A stretch of 64,000 nt of DNA from Trifolium pratense. Lineage: Eukaryota; Streptophyta; Magnoliopsida; Fabales; Fabaceae. The translations under genes were made by a program, and so were the position numbers. Under the pieces are notes generated by a model. That model saw nothing but the letters and a program-made list of their open reading frames with translations, did not search any database and had not been told where the DNA came from. Position 1 is the stretch's first letter. Every line of letters begins with the position of its first letter. Positions 24,453 through 35,697 of the stretch are shown piece by piece. The DNA lies in NCBI RefSeq assembly GCF_020283565.1, contig NC_060059.1, positions 44,290,215 to 44,354,214 of the forward strand, given 5' to 3'.

Positions 24453-25083
24453 CAATATCAATCTCACTGATATAACAATATCAGTGCTGGTACAACAATA
24501 CCAGTTCACAAAACCAATGAAACACAGCAGGAAACTAATAATATTTTGGTGAAGAAAATTTGGAGAAGAGAAAGTTATATGAATTGTATATCTTTTGTTT
24601 TGTTGTCGTGTATGTATATATGAAAAGAAGAAGCAGACTTGATTATGTATTTAGCACTCAAGCAAAACTGATCATTATGTAAGGATTAATTGGATGACAA
24701 CCAAGTAGTAACGTAGGAGACATGCAATATGTGAGGATTAATGACTTCATTTTGGATCCGTTAAAGAATCAGTGAGTAGATTGGAAGGAGCTGGCACAAT
24801 GATGCCACCAGTCAAACATGAACCAAGTTTCTCCTTCAAATTAATTAATCAAAAAATTAATTAATTTTGTGACTAAAAAGAATGTTTCACCTAGTCACTT
24901 TGGGATATAAATATATACACACTACTAAAGAGAGTGTTCTTATCAATGTGGGACATTTCCCACTTTTTTTAATTCACATTCCTTAGTTCCAAGTCCTACA
25001 AGACCAATGTGTTCGTCCCATTTCCAATCACAATGTTTCAACTTCCACACTTAAATGAACACTACTATGTTCATTTTCCAACA
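24453..25083 (-). repeat. 5' LTR of the copia element
   Basis: The outer end is firm: TGTTGGAAAATG on the minus strand at 25083. The inner end is uncertain. One option is 24601, giving TGTTG/CAACA termini; the other is near 24453, next to a TGGTATCA primer-site-like word. The second gives about 630 bp. Only 24602-25083 is confirmed by the second copy. Confidence 0.7.
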
Positions 25084-28000
25084 GTTATGATAAGATTCAG
25101 TAGGTTGTTTGATCTATCATACAGAACATTAACAAATGCTATGTTTGGTTGTAGAATGAACATTGATAAATTCTAATATGAAAGATCAAACAACAATTTC
25201 AAGGCAAAGTAACGGCGACGACGATGAACAAAAGCAAGGAAAAAGCAAGGAAAGACAACGGCAAAGGAACAATGATGATGAAGTAAAGGAACGACGACGG
25301 AGAGACACACAGAGATGGAGGAACAAAGAGGTATACACAGTGGAGACAAAGCAATTAGGCGGCCGCGGGACAATATCCGGAGGGAGAGATGAATACAGAG
25401 TTGCACTTGGTTTGCCGTGGTTCAGTTGCTGTTTTGGAAAATTTAATTAAACACAACGATGACACATCATTCGTGAAGGATTCGCTATAAACTTTGTCGC
25501 GACATCTAGCATTTTCCCTCAATAACATATCAAATGATTTTCAAAAAATTTTAAAAAATTTATGGATGATCTATATGATATAAATTTTCAATCCAACAGT
25601 GAATTTCGTAAAATTCATATTTGGTAGATCACTTGTCCACGGTGGACCACTTGTGAAGGTGGTCCACCGTAGCATTACCCTTGAATATGAAGGAAAGTAA
25701 AAAAATGAGAAAAGATTTTAGAAGGCAAGAGTTTTATTTCATTTCATTTACTAAGGAGAACTTTCATAGTTCTTTTACTTATTTTTCTTCGTGCCTGTAC
25801 TGTATCTGGCCAATTCCACACAAGTTAAACCAAACATAATTCGTCGATATCAATAAAACAAAGTATAATGTTAAATAAAACATAATGTTATATAAAACGC
25901 AAGGATAAATCTCTCATCAATTCACCAAGTATAACACTGAACAAGTACATAAAAACAAGCCGTGACTATTTAACATAATAATGGTGAGTAACATAACAGC
26001 ATGGACATGGCTGCTTTTGTAAAGGACACTAGGACAGTATATCTCTCAAGAGGGGCGGAAATTTTCACAATGATTAAAAAAAATTAAAAAATAAATCAGA
26101 CACAATATTCTCAAATAATACAGATACCATAGGACACATTGATAGTCTTCGTGTATCATATCATTTCTTTAGCACACTGCAAAATGAGCACGACAAATCA
26201 GAAGGTTATCTCGAGAAGCCAAGAAAACATGGAAAATGGACAAACACCACCTCAAAATACATGATATGATATTCAAAATTCTCAGTGATGTTATCAGGAA
26301 AGTGACGAGCAGCTACAACCTCAGTAGTATTCAAATTTTTAGTACAGACAGGAAGAGATGCAAAATACAAACAAACGCCATAGTTTCAAATAAATCATTA
26401 CAATTCCTATCATAACATGATTACAATCTCCTCTTAGGTGATCAAACTTACTTTTACATGATGGCATCATTTAAAATTTTCTAAAAATTCGTCTGGCTAG
26501 AGTAGTTAGCAAATAATGTGATGTCAGACCATAGGCCTAAGGTGCATAGGAGCCGGAGGAGCCCAGAAGGTGTGACACACCTGATTCACTTAGATGGTGC
26601 ATTGCACGTTATCAGAATTAGAAGTGAGTGTCTTAACCAAGCGGCTAGCTGAAAAGAGGAGTGATGTTGATAACATGACGCGGCAGAGCCTTGCTACTTG
26701 AACAAAAGAACTGTTCTATGTAGAAGCAGAGTAGCTGTGGAAGAGAGGAAAGAAAGGATGGAAAGACGGGAAGCATCCAACCAAACTCTTTGATGCAGTT
26801 AATGGAGAGAATTAGCATGAAAGTCTTACCCAATTGCCTAGCTAGCTAGCTAGTAGGAGTAGAGATTCTGAGTATAAGCATGGGGGGTGGGGAGAGATAG
26901 GCACACTAGAAATTAGTTGAGAGTTCGGGAGACTTGGACTCTCAATCGCCTAGAGCACTATCACTCTGTTTTTGCACTTTTCCTATTTTCCTCAGCAATT
27001 TCTTCTTGTAGTTCAGTAGTTCCCGGCCTGATATCTACTTTATACAGACCTAAAGTTCCAGATCAGTATATTTTAATTCCTATTCTATCTTTTATCTTTC
27101 TTCTATCTTTGATTTGATCACTAGTTTTACTAGAAAATCACATTCTCCTCTAATCTCAAATGAATGCTTTAAGCACACTTCACCTGAACTTCCACTAGTT
27201 ATATCGAAGTTCAGTAGAGGTATTAGGAAGGATGCAATGATTATTGTAAAGACAAAATAAAGGACAGGTGAATGTGGATCATGACGAAAAAAGTATTGTC
27301 AATGGTGCGCTATATGGGTGGGGCCCCTAACTTCTACTGGACATACAGTGTAGTGGAGTAGTTAGTGTAGCAGCGATAACAGTTACTGTAGTGGCCAAAA
27401 TAACGGATGGTGTAGCTGCTAAAATATCACACACCCACCTTCAAATGAGTTTAATTTTTTAAAAAAAAAATAAAAATCCTTAAAATTAAAGGTCAGGACT
27501 TTATGCTTGGGGTATTTTAGGATTTTGTAATTAAAAAAAACTAGAACATTTGCGCCTCTCTCAACGTATCTCATGGAAGGCCAAAAATCCACCAGATAAA
27601 CACACCATTGTGGCCTATGGCGGGCATTGCTTCAAAAATTGCATATGGGGTTGCCTAAAAAAAAAATCCTACATGGCCACAATTTAACACTACTCTGTCT
27701 AACTTCAGCTGTCATTTTCTACCTTCTCACTGGTCAATTGCACCTAGCTGTTGAGTTTTTATGCATACAGCATAAACCGAGAGGAATTATGCCAGACCCA
27801 ATTTTGTCTGGCTATCAATTCGTTGTCAGCGGATCACTCAGGTGGTTTTGACGGGTGGGACCAACAGTGGAATAGGTCTGACAGAGATGGGGTTTTTACC
27901 CAAGAATAGAGAGGGGGAAGAGACAGGTGTGGCACCACCCAGATTAGGACAGAGAAGTCACCGTTAATGGTGACTGTAAGGAGAGAAGCAAGTGTGATGG

Positions 28001-28190
28001 ATACACTGTGGGTGCTACAAAGTCCCAGCAATTGGCAACATGCAATAATTGCGAAGAACCCTTAAAACAGAATATGCGGAACGTGACAGAGTGGTAACAC
28101 TCTCGTTGACTCTGCTACTTCTACTGTCTTGATTATATTTCTCTTGTTTTTCTTTAGACAGATAAATGAGTAATGGAATTTGGAAATTAC
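25084..28190. other. Intergenic DNA, no gene recognised
   Basis: Right of the copia element I see no supported gene. A purine-rich stretch lies at 25190-25360. The segment 26500-27120 is less AT-rich and has LTR-like texture (a CTAGCTAGCTAGCTAG run near 26840, a GAGTTCGGGAGACTTGG word near 26920), but no paired LTR or polyprotein. Short ORFs at 26917-27117 and 27627-27851 match nothing. Confidence 0.45.
25520..25676. repeat. Half of a foldback MITE (GGTCCACCG family)
   Basis: The sequence from AACATATCAAATGATTTTC to GGTGGTCCACCGTAGCATTA closely matches an arm of the complete foldback element at 54681-55060. Only one arm is found here. Confidence 0.7.
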
Positions 28191-30800
28191 AATGAACAAA
28201 TGATAAGACGGTGGCTTAAAGCCAAGACCGTGTCTAGCAACCATCTCCAACATATCATGAAATCAGAACCAAGTACTTGAAGCAAAAGATGAAGGAGACA
28301 ACAAAGGTCATTGAGGAACACAAACTTGTTTGGAAGAAGACAGGATGTACTATCATGAGTGATGGGTGGACCGACAAAAGAAGGAGAACAATTCTGAACT
28401 TCTCAGTGAATAGCCCTAAAGGTACAGTTTTTCTAAAGTCAATTGATGCTTCATACATTACAAAAACTGCTGATAAGATATTTGAGATGATTGATGAAGT
28501 AGTGGAACAAGTTGGAGAAGAAAATGTTGTGCAGATTGTAACCGACAACGCTGCAAACTACAAAGTTGCTGGTGCTATGTTAATGTATAAAAGAAAGAAG
28601 CTCTACTGGACACCGTGTGCAGCCCACTGCATTGATCTCATGCTTGAGGTAAGAAAGTTACACAGTATATTTATTCAAAGGCTTCACTAGTTTCTTTGTT
28701 GCAACATTTCACCGAAGGAAAGGATTTGGTGAGACCGGCTGTTACTCGGTTTGCAACATCATATTTAACCTTGAGGTGTCTTGCGGAGAACAAAAGTGCA
28801 TTGATAAGAATGTTCACATCAAATGAATGGACAATAAGCAAGTTTGCAAAAACAGCTGATGGGAAGCTAATTGAAGAAGTGATTATGGATAAAGAATTTT
28901 GGAAAGATGTGATTATTTGCTTGAAAGGTGCAGGCCCATTAATCAAAGTGCTTCGATTAGTGGATTCAGATGAAGAACCAACAATGGGACTTATCTATGA
29001 GACAATGGACCAAACAAAAGAGAAAATTCAAGTCAACTTCAACTCTGTTCAGAAAAGGTAAAATTATGTTTCAGTCCAGTTTCAATACTGTACCAGTTCT
29101 GTTTCTGTCCCACTTCTATTTCAGTTCTACTTCAGTTCTGTCCCACTTCTATTTCAGTTTTGTTTATATTTTTATATTTCAATTTTCTATTCTATTTCAA
29201 TGTTCTGTTTGCTGAAGCAAAATTCTGTTTTCACCTTGTTTTAGTTACAACTTACAAGCCTTTGTGGGACATCATTGATGTTAGATGGGATAGGCAAATG
29301 CATAGGCCTTTGCATGCTGCCGGATATTATCTCAATCCCAAACTACACTACGGTGCTGATTTTAAAGCCGATTATGAAGTTAAGCGTGGGTTGTATGAAT
29401 GTTTGCAAAAGATGATATGTGTTGTGAAATAAATTACTATAATTGATGCTCAATTAGAAAACTTTAAGAAAAAAGCTGGGCTTTTTGGAAGTCCAATAGC
29501 AATGGCTGCACTTGAAACAAACACTGCTGCACAATGGTGGGAGTCTTATGGGGACGAGCACCCGGAGCTTCAGAAGTTTGCAATCTGTGTGCTAAGTTTG
29601 ACATGTAGCTCATCCGGGTGTGAGCGAAATTGGAGTGCATTTGGGATGGTAAGTTTCTTTAAAATTTTAGTTTTGAAAATGCGAAATGCTTAATATAGCG
29701 AAAATAAATATAACGAATATTTCACGAACATGGTATCAAGGAACAAACACAACCGACCTTGCATTATTCACTTAATCCAACTACTCTCATTTTCTTTTTT
29801 TGTGGAAAATTCATCTTCAGTATTCAAAATGGTGTGAGTTTGGTTTGTATATAACTTTTCAGACACTCTTGAATGTTCCATGCTTATGAAGCTCTACATA
29901 CCAACCAAGTGTCATTTTTTGGGCACTGTGTTTTGAAATGTCATCAAAGATTGGTTCAATTGTTGATATAGTAATCAGTGCTTCACATGCTAGCCTTTCA
30001 AGTGAGATATGAGTATGAAAAGATGTATTCGTGAAAAATTCGTGGAAATACCTTCGCGAGATATAGCATAGCTCTTTGAAAATAACCTACGCTTTCGAAA
30101 TACTAATAGAGTTTCTTAAACTTTGTATATATTAGGTCCACAGAAAGAGGAGAAATCGGTTGAAACAAAAAACTATGAACGATGTTGTCTTTGTAATGAC
30201 CAACTCAAGGTTATCCAAGAACAACAAGACTAGAAAGGTGGTAGATTGTGAACTTGAATTTGATGACATTGATTCCGATAATGAATGGATTGTTGAAGAC
30301 GGAGGTGACAATGAAATTTTGGATTTCACTATAGGTGAGGATTTGGATGGGGAAGCTCAAAATGAAGAACATGAAGTGGCTGCCACTGCTGAAGATGAAT
30401 TTGAAATTCATAATCTTGATGATGAGTTTGAAGGAGATGAAGATGGTATGGAAGACATGGGAATTGGATTTGATGAGAATGTCTTGAAGGACTTGATGAA
30501 TTAGGGGCTTTTAAGTTTTTAAGTTTAAGAGTATAAGTTTTTAAGTTTTTATGTTTAAAGAGTCTATGTTCTAGTTTTTAAGAGTCTAAGTTATTTTTCT
30601 ATGTTCTAGTTTTTAAGTTTAAGTTTAAAAGTCTAAGCTATTTTGGTTATGTTAAAATTATTGAAGTTTTTATGTTTAAGGTTATGTTTAATATTAATGA
30701 AGTTTTTATGTTTAAGAAAATTTGTGGGATCTTACGATCCAACGATCTACGATCTTTCTATACCCCAACGATCTTTAGTGGGATCTCGATCCTGACAACC
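28190..30800 (+). mobile_element. Decayed hAT transposon with introns
   Basis: It contains the transposase pseudogene, then an A/T-rich 3' region with many TAAGTTTTTAAGTTTAAG-like repeats (30510-30715). A terminus-like block GATCTCGATCCTGACAACCATGG lies near 30776. A matching left terminus is not found. The segment before 28247 is rearranged. Confidence 0.7.
28247..30504 (+). pseudogene. hAT-family transposase (DUF659 / C-terminal dimerisation), broken
   Basis: Exon-like blocks appear in hAT order. The DUF659 block (28247-28650) has WKKTGCTIMSDGWTDKRRR, IVTDNAANYKVAG and WTPCAAHCIDLML. The block 28696-29060 has VRPAVTRFATSYLTL. The block 29255-29450 has LWDIIDVRWDRQMHRPLHAAGY. The C-terminal block (29500-29648) has WWESYGDEHPELQ and LTCSSSGCERNWSAF. 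The last exon (30136-30504) has HRKRRNRL and a long acidic tail. An intron with GT-AG ends fits 29649-30135, and another lies near 29058-29250. An in-frame TAA occurs near 29430, and sequence near the first intron is missing. The N-terminal BED zinc finger is not found. Confidence 0.85.
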
Positions 30801-30919
30801 ATGGTTTAAGCCCGACAGTGCCGTCTCTCATCTTCTTGACTTTCAAACCTTCTGAACCCATCTCCTTCACTTTCAACCATTCTGAACTCATCTCCTTCAC
30901 TTTCAAGTTTCAACCATTC

Positions 30920-30954
<35 letters not shown>

Positions 30955-31049
30955 GCTAGTGTAGTGTAAAGACATCAGTTGTAGAAACTTGACATCCCAA
31001 CTATGTTGGCACCCCAAGCACCACCAATCATTTGCAGCACCGCACACAA

Positions 31050-31300
31050 AATTTTATTGAAAACAAAACAACCGCACATTGGGGGACTAGGCCAAAACCC
31101 AAGAAAAACAATCAACTGAATCTATAAGAAGGCAAAGCCGTCCTATTGCGAAAAAAATCCTCGGCAATAAAACCCCACCAATGATCTTCCCGAGACGTTA
31201 AACTAAAATTTGCAAGCTTATCAGCACAACAATTTCCTTCCCTAAAAATATGAGAAATTCTAAAGTTCATCATATGAGAAATTCTAATGTTCATAAGGGA
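31050..31300 (-). pseudogene. LINE-type RNase H domain scrap
   Basis: On the minus strand ISHIFREGNCCADKLANFS matches the C-terminal part of the RNase H domain of plant non-LTR elements. It is followed by WWGFIAEDFFRN and a stop. Nothing else of the LINE is present nearby except a possible 3' untranslated tail toward 31020. Confidence 0.6.
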
Positions 31301-31399
31301 GCAGATGTTTCAACCATTCTGAACCCTCTCTTTTTTCATTTTTTCTTTTCTTTCAAAATTGTGACTGTAAGTGTAACTAATGACTTCTTCTAACCCTAC

Positions 31400-31935
31400 T
31401 GTTAGAAGAGGATGAAGTGGAAGAGAATGAGAATGAAGATGGTGATCTTGATGACTATCAAGATTTTGGATTGGAAAATATTTTAAATGTCTAGATTATG
31501 TCTTTTGTCAATGATAGGTCCTTTTTTTGAATGATGCATAGGCCTTTAGTTGTGAATGATAGGTCTTTTTTTTTGTGAATGATGCATAGGCCTTTAGTTG
31601 TGAATGATAGGTCTTTTTTGGTGAATGATGCATAGGCCTTTAGTTGTGAATGATAGGTCTTTCTTTTGTGAATGATTGCATAGGCCTTTAGTTATTTTAT
31701 GAACTTAGTACTTGGTTGTTATGAACTTATGAACATTTGGAATGATGATTATGAAATATTAATTAAGTTTATTTTGTTCATGTATTATATTTTTTGTGTT
31801 TGTGTGTATATGTATATATGTGAAGTTACAATTTTACCCTTGAGTAGGATATTACGAATCGAGCTACAACCCTCGAGCTTACGATCCTTAACCAGCCTAC
31901 CGATCCTACGTAGGATCTCGAACCTGACGACATTG
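31400..31935 (+). mobile_element. 3' end of a second hAT transposon
   Basis: A short acidic reading frame (EDEVEENENEDGDLDDYQDF, 31405-31494) resembles the acidic C-terminus of hAT transposases and ends in TAG. It is followed by a tandem repeat and then by a GATCCTACGTAGGATCTCGAACCTGACGAC-type block near 31900-31933. That block resembles the terminus-like block at 30776. Confidence 0.5.
31511..31690 (+). repeat. Four tandem copies of a ~47 bp unit
   Basis: The unit contains TGAATGATGCATAGGCCTTT and TGTGAATGATAGGTC. Copies differ mainly in T-run length and single bases. It lies in the 3' region of the hAT fragment. Confidence 0.9.
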
Positions 31936-32235
31936 ATTACGATTACCAAATCTGAATAAACCATTAACAAAGTACAAATACCAATGCAGGAGAGAAAAGT
32001 AGAGGCGCAAATAAGAGAAAAAGGCTCAAGGCTAGGCTTACAATAAATAAATGGTCACGTTAAACTATAATGACTTTTACTTTATAGCATTTGATTTCTT
32101 TGTCTTCAAATTTCGTAGACTAAATCGGTTACGGTCACTGCTTAATAGTATTATACGAGCCTGATCTGATCGTTCCAATCCATTCTTACTCGATATTTTA
32201 AAACTCAACACCTAAGACCCGTTATTACCCGCCAT

Positions 32236-32820
32236 CCTATGTTGTCAATATCGCCGCTATAGTGGAATAGTATAGCGGTGGTGGTTGTCACAGCCGCAAA
32301 TTGTGGCCATCTGCCATCCCGCTATAGAAATCTAGACTCAACACAGTTGTGCCTAATGGAGATGTTGAATTTGAGGTGGAAGAACAGGAGTTTGAATCAA
32401 GTGACAACCAAGACAATATTGATGTGGTGGAACTTAAATGTGAAGATGAGACAGATGCAGAAGCATGATTTTGATTACTTTTAGAATCTGAGTTTAATGG
32501 CTTGTCATGTTTACTTTTAGAAATTGATTTTATCATTTTCATGGGAAGTCATTTTGATTACATTTAGAACTTATTTTGATGGGAAATGACAATGTTGATT
32601 ATAATTAATAAATATGATTGTCCCTTTAATTTTGTGTATATTTCTATTTTTGAATATTTATTTATCTTTGTTGGAATTTATGTTTACTTTGTACATTGTT
32701 TTTTAGTCTTCAAAATAGCAGCCATCCCGCTATCCACTATAGCATTTTTGGGGTTCAGTGCATAGCGCTGCTATCTTGCTATAACATTTTATGGATTGCC
32801 CGTTATCCGGGATTGATAAA
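32236..32820 (+). mobile_element. Deletion derivative of a hAT transposon
   Basis: The left end is rich in GCCGCTATAG and related words. The right end carries CCCGCTATCCACTATAGC, CATAGCGCTGCTATC and a TATCCGGGATTGATAA tail. Between them is a short acidic frame (VPNGDVEFEVEEQEFESSDN, about 32345-32468) ending in TGA that looks like the C-terminus of a hAT transposase. So termini and the end of the gene remain and the rest is deleted. Exact ends are not fixed. Confidence 0.55.
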
Positions 32821-33057
32821 AGTGAAAGAAAATAGACGAGATTACATGTGAGAATAAGTAAAGGCATATGAGAAATAGGACAGAGAGATAACAAAATGTG
32901 ATTGTGTACTGCACTAAAGGCTGCATACTGTGCCCAATTTTAGATTTAAGATGCAGCTTAAGGTTATCATAGGAAATCTAAGTCTTAAATTTATGTTTGA
33001 AATTCGTGAAGTGTCATGCTTTATCAAATTTATGAAAACTGAAAAGAGATAAGAGCC

Positions 33058-34692
33058 TTACTTGTATAAGTAGGCAGCAATTCCCAGAATTATAATCAAC
33101 AAAACAATATCAATACAGAAGTTTCGACTGGATCGAAGCTGGAAAAAAGACAATAATCATGTAAGATTTGGCAACAATTTATTACTGATTACTAATAAAA
33201 ATGGAAATGGGTGGAAATCTAAAACCAAAAGTATTGTAATTAGATAACCTGATTCACTGTGTCTTTAAGTCTAACATTAGTATTCTTAAGATCAGACGAT
33301 GCCTTGTCCACCTGTAAAGATGACAAACAATTGCATCATATTATTTCAACGTTTTTAATTTAAACTTCAAAAGCATAAATTTCTATGTTTTAGTGGTTTT
33401 AGATTTTGACCGTAGTACAGGCAAAAATTGATATTTCTCACCTTAGTGTCAATCTCATCCATCAGGGGAACTTGTCTATCCAGTTCCTGCATCCATCATA
33501 TAAATGACAAACGTAAAAAGTGTTGCAACAAACACACATGCAGCCACGAGTGGGAAGATATAAAAAGTAGAAGACAACAACCTCATTCATATCATGTGCC
33601 ATGTCTTTCAAAGTATCCAATCCTTCTGCAATCACATCCAAACCTTGATCCTAAAAAATTGACGTCCAATTAGAATTGCAACTTGAAACCATTGCAGAGT
33701 GATAATGAACACAGCAAACCTCTAAAAACTGCTAAAAGTTACTTGCCTGTTTTATTCTACGCATTTCATATTCCTGCCTGAATTGGTTTGATTGATCAGT
33801 TGATTGAAAGTACTCATCATCAAATCGGCCATCTGTAATTAAGATGATTCAATTATTAACCCCCCAAACACAAGAAATTCTATAGTTGCATCACCCTGAT
33901 GAGAGACATGGATAGCATCAATTACCTGAATCAAATTTAATTTCAGCACGTGAGGCAGAAGATGCCCAACCACCAGTTTGTTTTGGTGCAGCAGGAGTCC
34001 CATCTGGGATAGCTTGGATTCTTTCTGGCAATGCAAGAACAAGATCATTTCGTGCAGCAAATTCTTGCGACGAAAGCCCTTTTACCTGTGGACACATTGC
34101 ATCATCATGCATCATACAAATGTATAAAAGTCACTAATTTAGAAACTTTGCATGCTAAAAAACGAACAATTTAACTTAGCTGAAAATCCGAATAACATAA
34201 TAGACTGAAAAATCAGACTTATATGCAAAAATAACAAAATTGTTGAGAATTCACAATTTTCAATTACTCGTTCCATTCTAAAAAGACAACAATTCATGAT
34301 AAAACAAAAACAAAACAAAAAGACAACCTTTTTGACAGCCAACCTCTGCAACTTGGGAACTTCCTCCAACAACCTAGCCTTAGTACGACGAATCTCGGCA
34401 TTGATCGCTACAGCAGATGCCTTCCCTCTATCCTTGGAAGCTGTTTCTGCTTTCTACAATAAAAAATAAAAAAACAATTGACTAGGTTAACCCAAATTCC
34501 AATATTTGACAAATTAGGGCACAAATTTGTGGTTACCTGAAGTAGAGATTCGATGTCAGAGTTGACAGAAGAGTAGAGTCTGACGAAAGCATCGTCGCCG
34601 GAGACATTGGCATCCTTGTGCTTTTCGAGGTCGTATTTGTCGTACTTTTTGCAAATGGAATCAACTCGAGTTAGAAGGTCGATGACGCTCAT
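33058..34692 (-). CDS. SYP71: SYP71-type syntaxin (Qc-SNARE), complete, eight exons
   Basis: Exons (minus strand) are 34537-34692, 34328-34453, 33926-34085, 33747-33832, 33582-33650, 33442-33486, 33249-33311 and 33058-33138. They total 786 bases and encode 261 residues, close to the ~266 of Arabidopsis SYP71 (from memory). The start reads MSVIDLLTRVDSICKKYDKY. A helical N-terminal region holds AEIRRTKARLLEEVPKLQRL, then FAARNDLVLALPERIQAIPDG. The SNARE helix (about residues 170-235) includes EELDRQVPLMDEIDTKVDKA. One C-terminal membrane anchor (IDIVLLIIILGIAAYLY) ends the protein, as expected for a tail-anchored SNARE acting in membrane fusion at the ER or plasma membrane. All introns fit GT-AG except the fourth, which starts GC. 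No lesion is seen; orthology within SYP71/72/73 is inferred. Confidence 0.95.
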
Positions 34693-35054
34693 AATGTTTT
34701 GGGATCAAAATCCGATCTTGGACTACAGTCAACGGGAAGTGATGAATTGGGAGTAGTTCGATCTGGTTGTTTGAGTTGTGAGTCGACTCGATTGAGAGGA
34801 TTTCAGAGGAGAGAGACAAAGAGACCATGGACAGCAAACATGATGAAGTGGTTTTTTATTTATTTTTTCTTTATTTTTTTTCCTTACTTTTTAAAATAAA
34901 TGTTTCTTAACAAAAAACTAAAATAAAGGCTTAAAAGTTCGGTGGGTATCGAGAAGCATTTGTTAGGAGAGATTAATCTCAATTAGTTAGAGAGGATTAT
35001 TCTCAGCAGTTGCGTGCGGATGATACCTTTGATTTACCAAAAAAAAAATAAAGG

Positions 35055-35690
35055 CTTAAAATGCGACCCCCAACATTCATAATTGTGTGATTTTGATCCC
35101 AAGTTTTTGTTGTGCAATTTTAACCCCGTAAATTTAACAATTACTGTGTGATTTTGGTTCTCCAAATTTTAATTATGCAATTTTAGCTCCCAAATTTACT
35201 CACTTTTGCATTTGCTAGCCCTCGTTAATTTAAAACTAAAATCATTTTTAAAATAATTTAAAAATATATATTTTTAAAACAAATTAAAATTTAAAATATT
35301 CTTTAAAAATAAAAAATGTATTATTTTTTCTTAATAAAAGGTTGCATAATTATTGTTTTACAAAAGAAAAATTAAAAATTATTTCATAATTTTTTTTTGT
35401 AAACTATAGTATTTTATAGCAGAACTATTTTATAAACTACACATATGGGAAAAAGAAAAAAAAAAACTTATAACATACTTTTTAAAAATATAATTTGTCA
35501 TTTACTTTAAAAACATCTTTTAATTTTAATTTGTTTTTAAAATATCTCTTTTAATTTGAAAATGCCACATAAGCAATTTTTAGCAAATGCAAAAGAGGAA
35601 AAACTTGGGGGACAAAATCACACAATTTAAACTTGGGGGGCCAAAATCGCATAATTGTGAAACTTAGGGTTAAAATCGCACAATCCAAGT
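35055..35690. repeat. Inverted-repeat MITE with internal tandem units
   Basis: The left arm (35055-35210) has repeated units around TTGTGTGATTTTGATCCC and TGCAATTTTAACCCC. The right arm (35590-35690) carries the complement (GGACAAAATCACACAA, GGCCAAAATCGCATAA, GGGTTAAAATCGCACAA). The middle is A/T-rich with no ORF. The right end abuts the LINE fragment. Target duplications were not identified. Confidence 0.6.
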
Positions 35691-35697
35691 GTGAACT

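Larger units (their letters stand above)
18358..25083 (-). mobile_element. Ty1/copia LTR retrotransposon, young insertion, minus strand
   Basis: Two LTR copies (18358-18839 and 24602-25083) flank gag and pol read on the minus strand. The copies align at a constant offset of 6,244 bases with three substitutions in 482 positions. The 3' LTR is preceded on the minus strand by a purine tract (CAAGTGGGGGAT, 18840-18851). A possible tRNA-Met-like primer site, TGGTATCA, lies at about 24445-24452 on the minus strand. The left LTR is cut by the gap, so the target duplication cannot be checked. Gag and pol are both interrupted, so the element is non-autonomous despite its low LTR divergence. Confidence 0.93.

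Noticed and set aside
30160..30504. Acidic 114-codon ORF as an independent small gene
   Set aside because: It continues from the intron acceptor at 30136 as the last exon of the hAT transposase remnant.
31511..31690. Tandem units considered as a CRISPR-like array
   Set aside because: There are no distinct spacers; the units abut each other, and the context is a plant transposon.
34699..34899. Plus-strand ORF divergent from SYP71
   Set aside because: It lies in the syntaxin upstream region and has no recognisable domain.
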